Source: Ilyonectria destructans
Taxonomy: Eukaryota; Ascomycota; Sordariomycetes; Hypocreales; Nectriaceae
Direction of reading: 5' to 3'
Length of the DNA: 64,000 nucleotides
Assembly: GCA_020740775.1 (NCBI GenBank)
Contig: JAHEWK010000002.1
Span: forward strand, 1,240,001-1,304,000
The position numbers were made by a program, and so were the translations under genes. The notes under the pieces were generated by a model. That model saw only the letters and a list, made by a program, of their open reading frames with translations. It had not been told where the DNA came from and did not search any database. Positions 1-10,504 of this stretch are shown in pieces (position 1 is the first letter of the stretch; the number at the start of each line of letters is the position of its first letter).

Positions 1-1123
1 CCAGGAAGCTTACAGAAGGGCGGTGGGCACCTTTTGGCGGGCGGCGGTGGTTTCGAAACACCCTGGCTGCCTTGGTGATGGTGCAGCGGCGCTTTTTCTC
101 GTGCTCCACGGACGCCCTCCACTCTGAAGCCACCCAACGCACAGGTCGGGTGGGAGACCCTGCTGACGGAGTCGATTGGAGGCTTTCCCACATGGATGGA
201 GGGGGGCCTGAATGGATATATAAGCTGCGAGGCGGCACGGCAGTGTCGGAAATTCTACGGAATCCCGGTCGGCTGCCATTGCGAGGAGTCGAGTAATGTG
301 CCCTGGACGACTCACGGGAAACGCCAATCGCAGATCCGCGATTTAGCCCAGGCTCCCGGGTTCCACGGCCCCAGTCCCTAGATATCTGCGCGGCGTGGGG
401 ACGTTGTACCGGAGTACGAGGTCGAAGGAGAAAGGACGGGGATCGTGGTATCTTTGCTGCGCGGGTTTGTGCGCCTCGACGACAACCTGAGACAGCCCGC
501 AGGGCTACCCGATGGGATATATGCTGAGCAATGTACGTATGTGGACTGACGGTGGTGTTGGTAGTCTTCGTTGGTGGTTGGTGGTTGAGAGATAACTGCG
601 GTCGTCCCCTCCCCCCTTCCCACCACCGTGGTCATTGACGTTGTGGTTTTGTCGTCGTCGTTATTCGTCGCCATTGCCGTCGCCGTCATCCTCGTCTCCT
701 TGTTGGTCTCGCTTGTTGGCTCCGTCTGTCTCCATCTGTCTCCATCGCGCAGTCGGACCTCCGTCTCGGATGCGCTGGACTAGGCCGGACGAGCTTCGCC
801 TAACGACCCAATCTCCCCATCCATGCCATCCGATGCGTTGATTGATTTCTCATGCCGGAGGAAAAGCATCTGACTGACAACTGGAGAGGTAGCAAAACGC
901 GGAACTTGGCTGACCGACTGATAGACAAACGTCGCTTGACTTGTCTCTCCGAGGTCGCCGTCCCACTGACACCCGGACTTGCGCTGGCGTCGACATCCGC
1001 ATCCACGTCCGCACACGCCGACAATACGCCGCCGCTGTCGCCGCTGCTGCCGCCGTCGTCGTCGCCGTGGCCGATGCTGCAGCTGCAGTCGTGGGCCAAT
1101 ACCAGCACCACCAGCATTGCGGG
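1..1123. other. Window edge, no supported gene
   Basis: No reading frame here has a convincing protein-like composition; the frames are short and rich in Arg, Ser and Pro on both strands. A TATATAA box-like string lies at 216-222 but no recognisable gene follows it closely. Long CCG/CTG-like triplet-rich stretches around 1020-1090 create artificial alanine or arginine runs. The stretch could contain untranslated leader for the possible small CDS at 1124. Confidence 0.4.
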
Positions 1124-1564
1124 ATGCCACTCACCAAGTCGCGGCCGTCTCTTCGGCAGGGCGGCCACAAGAAATCAAAATCGACAGTCGAGACCGGACA
1201 ACCGTCCAGCGGCCACAGGAAGACCAAGTCGACGTTGGAGAATAAGATTGGACCGGCGTTGCTTTCCCCGCGTCACCAGCAACGGCCAGACGCCACACTT
1301 CTGGAAGAGGACGACGAGTACGACTCTGGCGACAATGCGGGTGACAACGCTGGCGCCACCCCCAGCCGGCGCGATGAGGCTGGATCAGGGGGCCGCTTTT
1401 CGATGCCAGATTTCCGCCTCCAGGGTCTGCTCTCCCGGGCGCGGAAGCGCATCAAGGACCGCGGGCGCGAGAATGCTTGTTCGCCAGAGTCGTCTTTGGG
1501 GCCGTTGAGCCCGTTGAGCCCGTTGAGCCCCGGAAACAGTGTAAGCCAAAAACCAAAACCTTGA
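1124..1564 (+). CDS. Possible small basic protein, unrecognised
   Basis: An ATG at 1124 opens a 146-residue frame ending in TGA at 1562-1564. The protein has a Lys/Ser-rich start with two KSKST/KTKST-like blocks, an acidic centre (LLEEDDEYDSGDN), a basic RARKRIKDRGRE segment and a C-terminal PLSPLSPLSP repeat made by a 9-bp tandem repeat at about 1503-1530. Composition is more protein-like than the surrounding frames, but I recognise no family. A donor-like ACAGT|GTAAGC at about 1541 could continue into a further exon, which I could not identify. The open frame continues upstream without an ATG through a low-complexity alanine run that I leave out. It may be a nuclear disordered protein or a chance frame. 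Confidence 0.35.
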   Translation: MPLTKSRPSLRQGGHKKSKSTVETGQPSSGHRKTKSTLENKIGPALLSPRHQQRPDATLLEEDDEYDSGDNAGDNAGATPSRRDEAGSGGRFSMPDFRLQGLLSRARKRIKDRGRENACSPESSLGPLSPLSPLSPGNSVSQKPKP

Positions 1565-2365
1565 CCGGCACTCCCGACAGCAGCCTATGACACCCCCCCA
1601 AACCCAAGTGCCCCCTCCCCCCTAGAAAGGCGCTGCAGGTGGCATCTCCCGCATCAGGCCACTGGGGCACCTCCTCAGCCCAGGCCGGCTCCGTCCTGCG
1701 GTGGTCTGCGGTGGCCTGTGGTGGCCTGTGGTGGCCGGTGGTGACCTATAGTGGCCCATTACCCGAGCCCATCGTGTCGCGTGCCAGGACGATCCCGCTG
1801 CACGTCCTTGCCTGTCCTTGCCTGTCCTTGCCTCTCCTGGCCCCTCCTGGTGTGTCCTTGCCTCTCAGGCCATGGGCCATGCGACGGCCCTGCTACGGCC
1901 GTGGACGCGGCGCAATTGGGGCGTTTTTCCCTCTCAAAAACCCGCCATCGTGCTGCTACGTCCACTGCAGTTGGGTTTCGGCCCTCTGCCCCTCCCAGCT
2001 GGCTCGATCCCATTTCATCATCCCCCCTCCCCTTCACCATTGCCGCGCATTCTTGGCTTCAATTGTCATATTTATCCTCGCGTCCTGTTGTGCTGATGCG
2101 CGCCCTTCTCCCGCCCTTCTAGGTCTCACCCACTTGGTCCCCGCAATCTCCTCCACACCGCGCCGCTCCTCCCGACCGAGCCGTCCGCTTCCAGGCCCCA
2201 CCTCCTCACTCGCCATCACGGCCTCGGCCTCTCGCTTCCCCGCGTTCACCACCAGATCCGAACAAGCCCCTCCCTCCTCCTCCCCCGACCCCGGGAACGG
2301 AGGTGGTCACTCCCACTTCTCCTGCTTTTCCTTCAGGCAAACCTGTCCTTAGGCTGGAGAAAATC
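1565..2365. promoter_or_regulatory. Upstream region of the 888-aa gene
   Basis: The stretch holds GTGGCCTGTGGTGGCC-like short repeats at about 1700-1750, three copies of a 10-bp TGTCCTTGCC unit near 1803-1832, and a pyrimidine-rich tract from about 2030 to 2330, which is typical of a fungal core promoter and leader. No other gene is supported. Confidence 0.45.
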
Positions 2366-5140
2366 ATGGCCACTCTAACCGAAGGCGAGATCGAGAAGCT
2401 CTTCTCTGGAGCGCCCCAGTACTTCGCCCGCAGTGAAGGCCATTGCTCCGGCGCGCCTCACCCTAGCGTCGCCTTCCCCTTTGACGAGGCATTGGAGATC
2501 CGCGACCTCACCGATCATGTCCAGGTTGAAGACCGCGCCTGGAGCGGTGTTACCGCCTGGCCGCATCTCACCAGGGACATTAACCATGATGCCATTGCCC
2601 AGAAGCAAGTCGCTGCTTCGCGCAAAGCCCACTTCTTCATCCGTTGTCGCGAGCGTCCCAATATGTTGAGCATGCAGGGCCTCGAGAAGGGCTCCATGGG
2701 TTACCAGGCCGCCCTCGAGCTGGCTGTTGGCGACGCCCTCGAGGAAGAGCAGTTCGGCTTCGACAGTGTCGGCAAAAAGGCCCAGGTCATCGTCGAGGCG
2801 CGCGAGCGCATGCTATCTCCCATTGGGCACCTGCGTCGTCTCCCCGAGACTGACATCCTCAACAGGCTCAAGCGCAACGGCGAGCTTTACCGAGACAACA
2901 ACCTTCGCAAGAGGACCTCCGTTTCAACTTACCAGGATCTCTTCCACACTTTCATGCGCCCATGCAATGTCGTGGTGGACAAGCGTGACCACTATAGCCT
3001 GACCAATCAGATCAATGCCCTGCTCAAGTGTCTTGGCACCTCCAACGTCTGGTTCGATTTTACGCATGTTGAGTGGAGGATTAGACTGGGCCAGATCCTG
3101 TGGGGAGGGCGAGATGGCGATGATCTTGAGGACACCTCATCGATCCATGATGCCGCTCACACCGGCGAACGCGCCGAGGAACGATATTGGCTTCTCATGC
3201 AAATTCTTGTCTCCACTGAGCTTCTCATTCGACTGGATGCTGTTACTGAAGGCGAAGAATATGGCGTCGAGTCTTTCCGACCCATTGACGTCGTTCACTT
3301 TGAGAGGGCCGCGACCCGAATGGTCAAGTGGTCGCTGCATCTTGCCCGGAGCTGGCTCGAGAATATTGACCTGACTAAAATCGAAGGACCTCCCCCAGTA
3401 AGCTCCAGCCCATCTTCAGCGGGATGGTTGGGCTCGCTTGTCAGCAAAATCACCCTGCGACATAACCATGAGGAGGAGAAAGCGCCCTCCACCTATCGCT
3501 ATACGATCAAAGGACGTCATGGGCCACGTCAGGTGGACGGCCTCACCCATTTCGCAAAGAAGCTGCGTTGGCCCGGAATCGACACTTACGAGGCTTTGAT
3601 TTCCGAAAACTTGCGCAACTCAGCTGGCACCCCAGCCCTGCCCACTCCCACCCCGACCCCGAGCGCACAGCCGAATGGAATGAAGCGAGATTCGTACTTT
3701 GGACCATGGGACCGCCCCAAGAGTCCCTATGACAGGATCCAACTTCGCCGGGGGAAACTAGCAGCGACTCTGCATGCGTCGGGATGGCTCTCCAAATCAT
3801 ACATCTTTGGGTTAATGCTCCCGGGCGATGGCCTCCATCACTTCTTGATGGCGACACTTCTCGAAAATGACCCTGCAGCAATGGAGGCGCTAGGTCCCGT
3901 GGCTAACCTCTGCGGAGGCTTTGTGTACTCGGGCAAGAGTTTCTGGAGCACGTCATGCATTGTCGGCCGAGTTATTGCCGCTGGATCGGGATCGGCTGAA
4001 TGCATGGGATGGGTCTCAAGCGACATTCTACCTGTGGGAAAAAGCGATGGCTGGGTCAACATCGAGGTCGCGGATGTGCCAAGTGAGTTCTCCCTGTGCT
4101 TTTATGACATAGTATTCCGAAACTAACGATATTTTTAGGAGACATGGCTCACCTCGGAAAGAAAGCCAGGCTCTGGGCGAAGAAGCGGATCGAGAAGGAG
4201 TCTTCCATTCTTGGAGACGCTGACGAATATTCCGTTCTTCCCGCCGACTTCATTATCCCCCACGAAAACACCTACTCGACTCCTCCTCAGTTGCTGTCCG
4301 TGAGGTTACAGTCTCTGGACCTCGTAGCTCCAGCAAACTCGATCCAGTCCGCGCCCTTTACCAAGCAACCGCAAAACGCCGAGAAGACGACCAATTCGAC
4401 GACTAAAGATCCCGAACTTCTCTCCTTCCCTGCCAGCGTCAACTTTTCCGTCACCATTGATGGACAAATCCCTGCAGAGGACTTTTCTTTCTCACTAGCT
4501 TATGATGTAAACTTCGTCACAGCCCACCCCTGCGCACCGTCGCGGGGAGTGAGGTTCTTGAAGTCCCCGACCAGCCCGACGATCCAGCAGATTGATGTCT
4601 CTGGATCTGATTTGCTTGGCAAAAGCGCTCGCCCTGCGCATAGGACTGGTAAGATTACCCATCTGCGCGATTCGCAACCACGGCTAACCCGAATTTGTAG
4701 GTCATCCCCTACACAAATACTTCAACTATACGGTTATGCACGTCTCGGAGCTACTCAAGAGGCAACACGTCCCGCTGGAGGAGCTGCTCGCCACCCCACC
4801 GTCCACCACAAGACGCCCCTCTCGAAACGGAAGCGAGCGCGTGCTCGTCATTGACTGCATTACCAACATGGCGCCGGAGACGCCCATGTCCCCGACCCGA
4901 GAGCGCCTCACGTCCAAGTACAACATCGTCCAGCGGAGGGGGAGCTTCCCCGCCGCCGCACAGATGCACTTCGAGTCGCGGAAGCGCCAGTTCGGCTCCG
5001 ACATGGAGATCCTGGTGCGCGCCATCTGCGCACAGAACGGGTGGAACGCCATCATCAGCCGCAGGAAGCGGGGATGTCTGGCATGTGCTATTAGGGAGGC
5101 CGGGGCGTTGCAGTGGAAGGTCATCATCCGGGTGGAATAA
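2366..5140 (+). CDS. Conserved-looking large protein, function unknown
   Basis: Three exons join cleanly: 2366-4082, 4139-4648 and 4701-5140, giving 888 residues. Introns are 56 and 52 bp, each with a CTAAC branch (AACTAACG and GGCTAACC). The start at 2366 is the first ATG in frame and has A at -3; an upstream GTG at 2303 is not a credible fungal start. The product begins MATLTEGEIEKLFSG, has no signal peptide or membrane span, and contains a Trp-rich segment (VWFDFTHVEWRIRLGQILWG) near residue 240, a Pro/Ser linker and a basic C-terminal part ending in RRKRGCLACAIRE. Length and composition say it is a real, soluble intracellular protein. I do not recognise a domain. The gene stands alone, with its promoter to the left and an orphan gene in the same direction to the right. 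Confidence 0.85.
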
Positions 5141-5894
5141 ATGCAAAAGGAAGGTAATTCAACAACAAGGGGAGGAATCGTGTAACTCATCTCTGGGCGT
5201 TTGGTACGGATTGTTTTGAAAATGACGGGTAATGTACAGGCTTGGGCGGCTGTGTTGGCATGGTTTTGAGATACGATATGATGATGTACAGGGAGATGCT
5301 GCAGCACAGCCCATGTTTGATGCCACCCGACGCACGCTTCGGAAGAAACGAATTAGTTCAAGTTTGTCAATAGGTCTCCAAAACTTTAGTATAAGCTCTT
5401 GAATACATGATAACAAGAGTTCTTCTTCTACGTACGTCTCATCCCCATGTTGCAGTCGTTTCTGCTCCAGGCCTTCTAAGGCTACCCAGTACCATTGCTT
5501 TGGGAATACTCGTAGATCAACCAGAAGTCATGAATCAGTATCGGGCCAGCTGGAGATGGGGACAGTGAATCACAGGCAAATTGATGGGCAGTTGCTCAGA
5601 CTTGATTCCTTCCACAGCACGACAACAACTTCGTCACCAACGTATCCTTGAGCTGTTGGATCATATTCGAAACCACAGACTGGACTTTCATCATCAAGGC
5701 CATCTTCATGTTTTAACATCATCTGGCTAAACGAATTTCAATCACCACAAAATTCACTTCACCTGGCTTTCCTCGTAAGCAAATGAGTTCAAATCGCTGG
5801 TTGAATACTAACCATCACAATAGCTCGTCTTGAGCTAAACAACCTAAAGCTCTAACTCATTGGTACTTGGACACATTCAAGTACTACAGCTAGG
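5141..5894. other. Intergenic region with no gene seen
   Basis: This is moderately AT-rich spacer between two genes of the same direction. It should contain the terminator of the 888-aa gene and the promoter of the orphan gene at 5895. Frames are short and unremarkable; no RNA gene or repeat was recognised. Confidence 0.5.
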
Positions 5895-7028
5895 ATGTCG
5901 AAACGTAAACAGCCTCCCACTTTGGCGACAAGGACCGGTTCCATCTGGCGGGAACGGGTGGAAGACGGACTTTTTGTGAGAGATTCGAACGATACCCACC
6001 TTACCCCTGTGCAAGTCCCGCCATTGTCAAAGCCACCTACCCTTCAGCGAATGAACGTCATCAAGCCGGAGCCGCGGGTTGCGGTAAACGGGGCGAATGA
6101 GCCAACCAAGTTTCAAGACATTCCGTCACCCTCAAACTCGCCTATACTCCAGCAGAAGAAGACGGTCAAGCGCGACGAGGTGATGGAGCAAGGACGCCAA
6201 GTCCTGGACAAGCTCGGCTGGAGCCTTTACAACCAGCGGGATCTCAGCGACGAGATGAACGCCTGCCTTGACGAACACAAGGTCAGAGTGTTGACAGAGA
6301 AGGCAAAGGGCAAGGTTTATCTTTGGGGCATGCGGTATGATCGGAAGTTTACGTTCTGGGTCCACCGAGCATATGAGGACCTGAAGGAGTATTCTTACAC
6401 CGACAACGAAGAAGTCACTCAGCCGCTCCTTGCTTGGCGGGACATGATCAAAGAGCCATTACGAGAGATGAATCTAATCGCAGCGGAAATAGGGGGGTAT
6501 GGGCAACGACGAATTCTGCACGCCGCCGAGCAACTGAAGAAGGGCATGGCATGGCTTGACTGGCAAGAGCAGCGGCGACACGCGCAACGTGAGGCTGCTG
6601 CAGATGAGCAAAAGTGTGTGCGGGGTGAATTTGCCGCGGCTGTCACCAAACTCACAATCTCTCATGGAGCGCTCAATGTCTCCAGCGGAAAGTTGGACGG
6701 AAAGCTGGACGAGCTGCTTCGGAAGACTGACAGACTCCTCGGGGCGATCGATTCGAAGGACGCGAGGCCATCCAAGAAACAGCGGGTTGAGCAGGCGTCT
6801 ACTTCGAGCAAGCGGGAGGAAATCGCAAAGGATGCCCAAGTTCTGGTGGACACACTGACGTTCAACCTTTCGTCGAGCCGCGCCGCCTTTGGACAGATGG
6901 AAAAGGTTTTGAAGCACTTCGATCTGGATGTGGCGAAGGACATTGACTACGACCGCGAGAGATGTCTCGCCCGACGCAGGCAGCGTATCAGCGATATGCT
7001 GGGTTCGCATGAGCGAACGACGGAATGA
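5895..7028 (+). CDS. Orphan coiled protein, function unknown
   Basis: A single uninterrupted frame encodes 377 residues, starting MSKRKQPPTLATRTGSIW. The first 90 residues are Pro/Ser/Lys-rich and look disordered. Residues of about 95-200 are mixed helical with LGWSLYNQRDLSDEMN and YLWGMRYDRKFTFWVHRAYED. Later parts carry Glu/Gln/Arg/Lys-rich likely coiled coil, a basic SKKQRVEQ stretch that could be a nuclear signal, and an Arg-rich end (CLARRRQRISDML). No signal peptide or membrane span is visible and I recognise no family. The lack of introns, and a neighbouring inverted-repeat element only 240 bp downstream, hint at a lineage-specific gene, but that is inference. Confidence 0.7.
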   Translation: MSKRKQPPTLATRTGSIWRERVEDGLFVRDSNDTHLTPVQVPPLSKPPTLQRMNVIKPEPRVAVNGANEPTKFQDIPSPSNSPILQQKKTVKRDEVMEQGRQVLDKLGWSLYNQRDLSDEMNACLDEHKVRVLTEKAKGKVYLWGMRYDRKFTFWVHRAYEDLKEYSYTDNEEVTQPLLAWRDMIKEPLREMNLIAAEIGGYGQRRILHAAEQLKKGMAWLDWQEQRRHAQREAAADEQKCVRGEFAAAVTKLTISHGALNVSSGKLDGKLDELLRKTDRLLGAIDSKDARPSKKQRVEQASTSSKREEIAKDAQVLVDTLTFNLSSSRAAFGQMEKVLKHFDLDVAKDIDYDRERCLARRRQRISDMLGSHERTTE

Positions 7029-7271
7029 GGCGAGGAGATGATCGTGGAGTGAGCCAGGACAATTCCAAGGGTCAATGGCGGCTGGAGAGTCAAGGTGCTG
7101 CAGCAAGGTGTTGCGGTGAGATGGCGTTAGGGTCAAGATGGTAGTTACCGGGAGTCCAGGATTGTGGGGGTTGCATTCGGCGTTCGGTTTCTTTCTTTCA
7201 ATCAACATCTCAACTCTTGCTTGAAAATCATATTTTATGACGATTGAAGTGTCGTGGAGGTCTGAATTGAT

Positions 7272-7312
7272 ATGAGTATTGTTATTCGCATACATTCAAA
7301 ATACTAATTGCA
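7272..7312 (+). repeat. Left terminal inverted repeat
   Basis: Left arm of the AT-rich element, beginning ATGAGTATT and ending CTAATTGCA. It pairs with 7557-7597 with three transition mismatches. Confidence 0.8.
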
Positions 7313-7556
7313 CACTTGAGTATATAGGCCAATTTCACCAAGAAGTCTTAATAATATATCTATTAGTAAGTTTAACCTAAGAAAATTAAATAAGCTTTAT
7401 TCTAAGTATTTATTCTTTAAATTCTACTATTTAAATTTTATCTTTCGATTTATTTTAGGGCAGATAGAACTTTCTTAGAATAAGATACTTTAAGGCTGGC
7501 GTACGGGCTAGATATATTACCTCATGCTAAACTTGGTATGAAAATTTGTACTTATA

Positions 7557-7597
7557 TGCAATTAGCATTTTGAATGTGTGCGAATAGCAATACTCAT
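7557..7597 (-). repeat. Right terminal inverted repeat
   Basis: Right arm of the AT-rich element, beginning TGCAATTAG and ending AATACTCAT, followed by TGAT, which also precedes the left arm. Confidence 0.8.
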
Positions 7598-7837
7598 TGA
7601 TATACACATCTACCTAAGCATCTGAGATGTTGACTTCCTTCCCGTTTAAGCAGGTCGACCGAGGCCACGCCACGAACATCCACAAACAGACTAGCGCCTC
7701 CCCACACGCCAACTTCCCCATTCATTCAAGCCGCGACGGTGCAGCCCCCAAGTCGACAGCTCGCAGCAGCCAAATTGCGACATCACTCTAGCATCATCCT
7801 CAGTTCCTCACGCATCTCAAGGACAGCAACAGCGACC

Positions 7838-8533
7838 ATGGCGCCCAACAAAGATTCCCGACGAGTCGACCTGGGTGAGTTTTGCCCTCTTCCCTCTGCA
7901 CGCCATTGCCGATCGACTCCGCGAGCCCTCTTCCCGAGACCTGCGATGCAATGCCACGAGATGCGATGCCACGAGATGCGATGCCACAAGATGCGATGCG
8001 ACTAAAGCTAACCCTCTCGCAGTCATCCCCTACCAGGAGCCCAAGGCCAAGAGCGATACCACCGACTTCTCCTCCACCATGGCCACGACCTTGCCCATGG
8101 CTGCCATGTTTACCCGGAATAAGTTTATCGGATGGTACGTCTGAATTGCCCCGGCGCTGGTATCGGGTGGAAATGATGCCATGTGGGAGGGCCAGCTTGC
8201 GAGAGCTGCGATGGCGACGACCGATCGACCCGCCGATCGACCAACGACCACGATGCTAACGTGAGACCGCAATCAATAGGGCCGCCGTTGTCTTTTCCAT
8301 CCAGAGCTGGCTGGGCGAGAGCGAGGACGCGAAGAAGAACTCCACCACCCCCGGTTACTTCTCCGTCGGCATGTCCAGTACGTCCCTACCATCCCGAAGA
8401 CTCCAAGGCCTATGCACCATCGCTAACTTGGCAAAACACAGTCATGTCCCTGGCAATCACCTACCTCCCGATGTTCCTACCCCCTGTTGCAGGCAAGGTG
8501 GCTGCCCCTGCTCAGCCCGCGATCTTGACTTAA
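7838..8533 (+). CDS. Asterix family, PAT complex subunit (UPF0139)
   Basis: Four exons (7838-7874, 8023-8134, 8280-8377, 8442-8533) give a 112-residue protein. The start ATG sits in GACCATGG. The product has MAPNKDSRRVDL, then a conserved core with FTRNKFIGWAAVVFSIQSWL, an acidic ESEDAKKN loop and a hydrophobic MSLAITYLPMFLPP end. This order of two or three membrane segments around an SEDxK loop and the short length match Asterix (human WDR83OS), which pairs with CCDC47 in the PAT complex and protects transmembrane segments with exposed polar residues during insertion into the ER. Assignment is from the family pattern. Intron 1 carries a 15-bp tandem repeat. The C-terminal tail (AGKVAAPAQPAILT) is short, as usual in fungi. 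Confidence 0.85.
7943..8000 (+). repeat. 15-bp tandem repeat inside Asterix intron 1
   Basis: The unit GCGATGCCACGAGAT is present as two near-exact adjacent copies at 7963-7977 and 7978-7992, with partial or altered copies on both sides. It makes up about 40 percent of the 148-bp first intron and sits shortly before the branch site (GCTAAC at 8007-8012). Confidence 0.8.
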
Positions 8534-9120
8534 GGCGAGACGGGGATGGATGGGGAATGTGTCGATGGTATAATGGAGAGAGGAAACCAAATTAAATCAA
8601 TGGAGAAGGGTGGTGGATGTCTTCGCGTCAGCATCAAGTACGCGGGTCTGGCGTCGGGCTAGAGCCTTGGATAGTGAGGCTCTGCGTACAACTGTACGTA
8701 TACTGTACGTGTAATGTGCTCATTGTAATATCATGGATCAATTCTTCGTCCATTTTCACTCAGTTTGTCGGATTTTCAGTGGTGTGAATTATCGTGAATT
8801 GATGTTGCTAGGCTAATGATTCGTCTGAGGCAATATCAGACAAGCGCCATCACAGTATCGTGAAACTCTGTATCACCTGCACTCGTTTCTCCGGAAGGGG
8901 GACTTGTCAAATAAGTAGAGAGGTTTCATATATATTATGGATGCACAAAACACCAATGCCATCAAGCCCACCTAGGTTGCAAGTAGACTGGTGTTGAGTA
9001 TCTCTTGGATGCTTCTTCCACCCTCAGTCATTGATCCTCAAAATATCCCCATGAAAACCCACATCTCGGGGCCCCCCAGCTCCAAGTATTCCCACGTTTC
9101 TAACGTGGACACATTCCGCC
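8534..9120. other. Intergenic region with no gene seen
   Basis: The 3' flank of the Asterix gene, with repeated ACTGTACGTATACTGTACGT-like strings near 8690-8712. No coding or RNA gene was recognised. Confidence 0.45.
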
Positions 9121-9139
9121 TTACCTGCCCCAGCCAAAA

Positions 9140-9450
9140 AATCTCCCAGCCCCATGAGATACCTTAATGCCTTCGCGAGCTATCACTGTCTTGAGCATCG
9201 CGAGAATCTGGTTTGCAAGCGGCATGTATTTTCCCACGTCGTGCAGCAGCTCGCACGACTTCCGGAACGTCTCTCCCTGCGTGCTCACGGATGAAATGTG
9301 GGGTTGATATTCTCCGACTTGGTCGCCACACCGGTGGCCTTTGTAGCTCTGACGGAGGTCTTGGACTTGGTCGGGCTCGTCGTCTTCGATGCCAGTGGTC
9401 TCGTTGACTTTTCATCTGCTAAAGGCTGTGGCTGATTCTCAATGGACCTG
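9140..9450 (-). pseudogene. Coding relic next to HNH fossil
   Basis: Read leftward, one frame runs about 90 codons with protein-like composition (NETTGIEDDEPDQVQDLRQ, then STQGETFRKSCELLHDVGKY and MPLANQILAMLKTVIAREGI). It is preceded by an in-frame TGA that could derive from CGA. The second half recalls the C-terminal tail of some fungal Zn2Cys6 regulators, but I cannot assign a family with confidence. It is in a different frame from the neighbouring HNH fossil, and may be either its frameshifted C-terminus or part of another broken gene. Confidence 0.4.
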
Positions 9451-9487
9451 AGGGCCAACTGACCCTCCCCTTCCTAAGGGGATGGTT

Positions 9488-10483
9488 CTACAGATGATGC
9501 CACACCTTCGGTGTCCACTTTCGTATATCTACTTCGGAGAGGGCCTCGTCGGAAACTTCAGCCTCGTCGCCGTAGTCGCTCAAGAAGAGCTTATCCTCTA
9601 GATCCCCAAGCAGTTCGGGAGCCAAAGCCGCACCAGATATAGCTGCCGCACAGATAATGGCCCATTGTATGTCAATCATCCGGTGGAAAAAGTTGACGTC
9701 GTTGGTGTCACGTACGACAGTGAAGATATCACCGGTTCGGATTGGGCGGCCGGAGTGGGCATTATGAGCGGTAACGCCTGAGGTTCCCTGGCATGTCTCG
9801 CAATTGTCCTTGTCGCAAATGGTGGGCTTACTGCCGTAGGAATGGTTGAGCTGGGAGCTAAGATGCTTCTCTGGGTCTGTCTTATTGTTGAGATGGTTAG
9901 GATGGGTTGGCTGCTGTATTATATTTTAGGGCATCTAATAGAACTGGAGATAGATGTGTATCTTGGCTAGGTCTTAAGGGTTGACCTCGGCCTCGACTTA
10001 TTTGAATCCCCAGTAGCCCCGACCCCACCAGAAATGCTGAATAGAGTTGAGGGCGACTATATTCCAGACTTTATCTGAGGATCCCCTCTCTGCGTAGAGT
10101 GAGGCAAGCGCTCTAGTTGAGTCTGAGTCAACTGGGAGATCCAAGAAATCGGATATGATTGGGATGAATTTCTCCGTCTTGCTGACGTTGTAATCCGAGT
10201 TGTTCCACGCAAATGGCACAATGTGGCAGATTTCGGGGTGAGTATAACCCGTGACAATACACCGATCTCCGTCGAGCTCCCGACACTTGTCGGCTACTGT
10301 CTTGCTCCTCTCGATTGCTTTAGTGGAAAGTTTGCCTTTCTCGCTTCCCTCGGTTGCCTCCTTGGGCTGGGTTCTGAGAGCCGGAGATGCCTCGCTGCCC
10401 GTTATGTGACTGTGCTTGCGCTTGGCCTAGACAGCCATCGAAGACTGCTCAGGGACACGACGGATACATGATGGCAGATGCAT
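9488..10483 (-). pseudogene. Decayed HNH nuclease-like gene, RIP-type stops
   Basis: A single minus-strand frame stays protein-like from an ATG at 10481-10483 to a stop at 9488-9490, but is cut by five internal stops: TAG 10427-10429, TAA 9998-10000, TAA 9974-9976, TAG 9935-9937 and TAA 9926-9928. It contains the fungal HNH_2-type core: RCIVTGYTHPEICHIVPFAW, then STRALASLYAERGSSDKVWN and IVALNSIQHFWWGRGYWGFK. Catalytic-type histidines sit in CHIVPFAW. The later part (CDKDNCETCQG, GDIFTVVRDTNDVNFFHR) is in the same frame. All five stops can arise from CAA, CAG or TGG by C-to-T or G-to-A change, and I saw no indel within this frame. Intact relatives are a common, poorly understood fungal family; the original role is unknown. 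Confidence 0.75.
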
Positions 10484-10504
10484 CGTCCACGTTTGTCAGC
10501 GTGG

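Larger units (their letters stand above)
7272..7597. mobile_element. MITE-like AT-rich element with 41-bp inverted repeats
   Basis: Reverse-complementing 7272-7312 gives a sequence matching 7557-7597 at 38 of 41 positions. All three mismatches are transitions. The outer ends read ATGAGTATT and AATACTCAT. TGAT directly abuts both outer ends (7268-7271 and 7598-7601), a plausible 4-bp target duplication. The 244-bp interior is strongly AT-rich and has no coding potential. This fits a non-autonomous DNA transposon (MITE) altered by RIP or deamination. The superfamily cannot be assigned: the possible 4-bp duplication differs from the TA of Tc1/mariner. It lies between the orphan gene and the Asterix gene. 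Confidence 0.75.

Noticed and set aside
941..1123. N-terminal extension of the small basic protein frame
   Set aside because: It begins at a non-ATG codon and consists largely of an alanine/valine run caused by triplet repeats.
2303..2365. Longer start for the 888-aa protein
   Set aside because: The only start codon in this extension is GTG, not used as a normal start in fungal nuclear genes; the ATG at 2366 has a better context.
7943..8000. CRISPR-like repeats
   Set aside because: The repeats are directly adjacent without unique spacers and sit inside a fungal intron.
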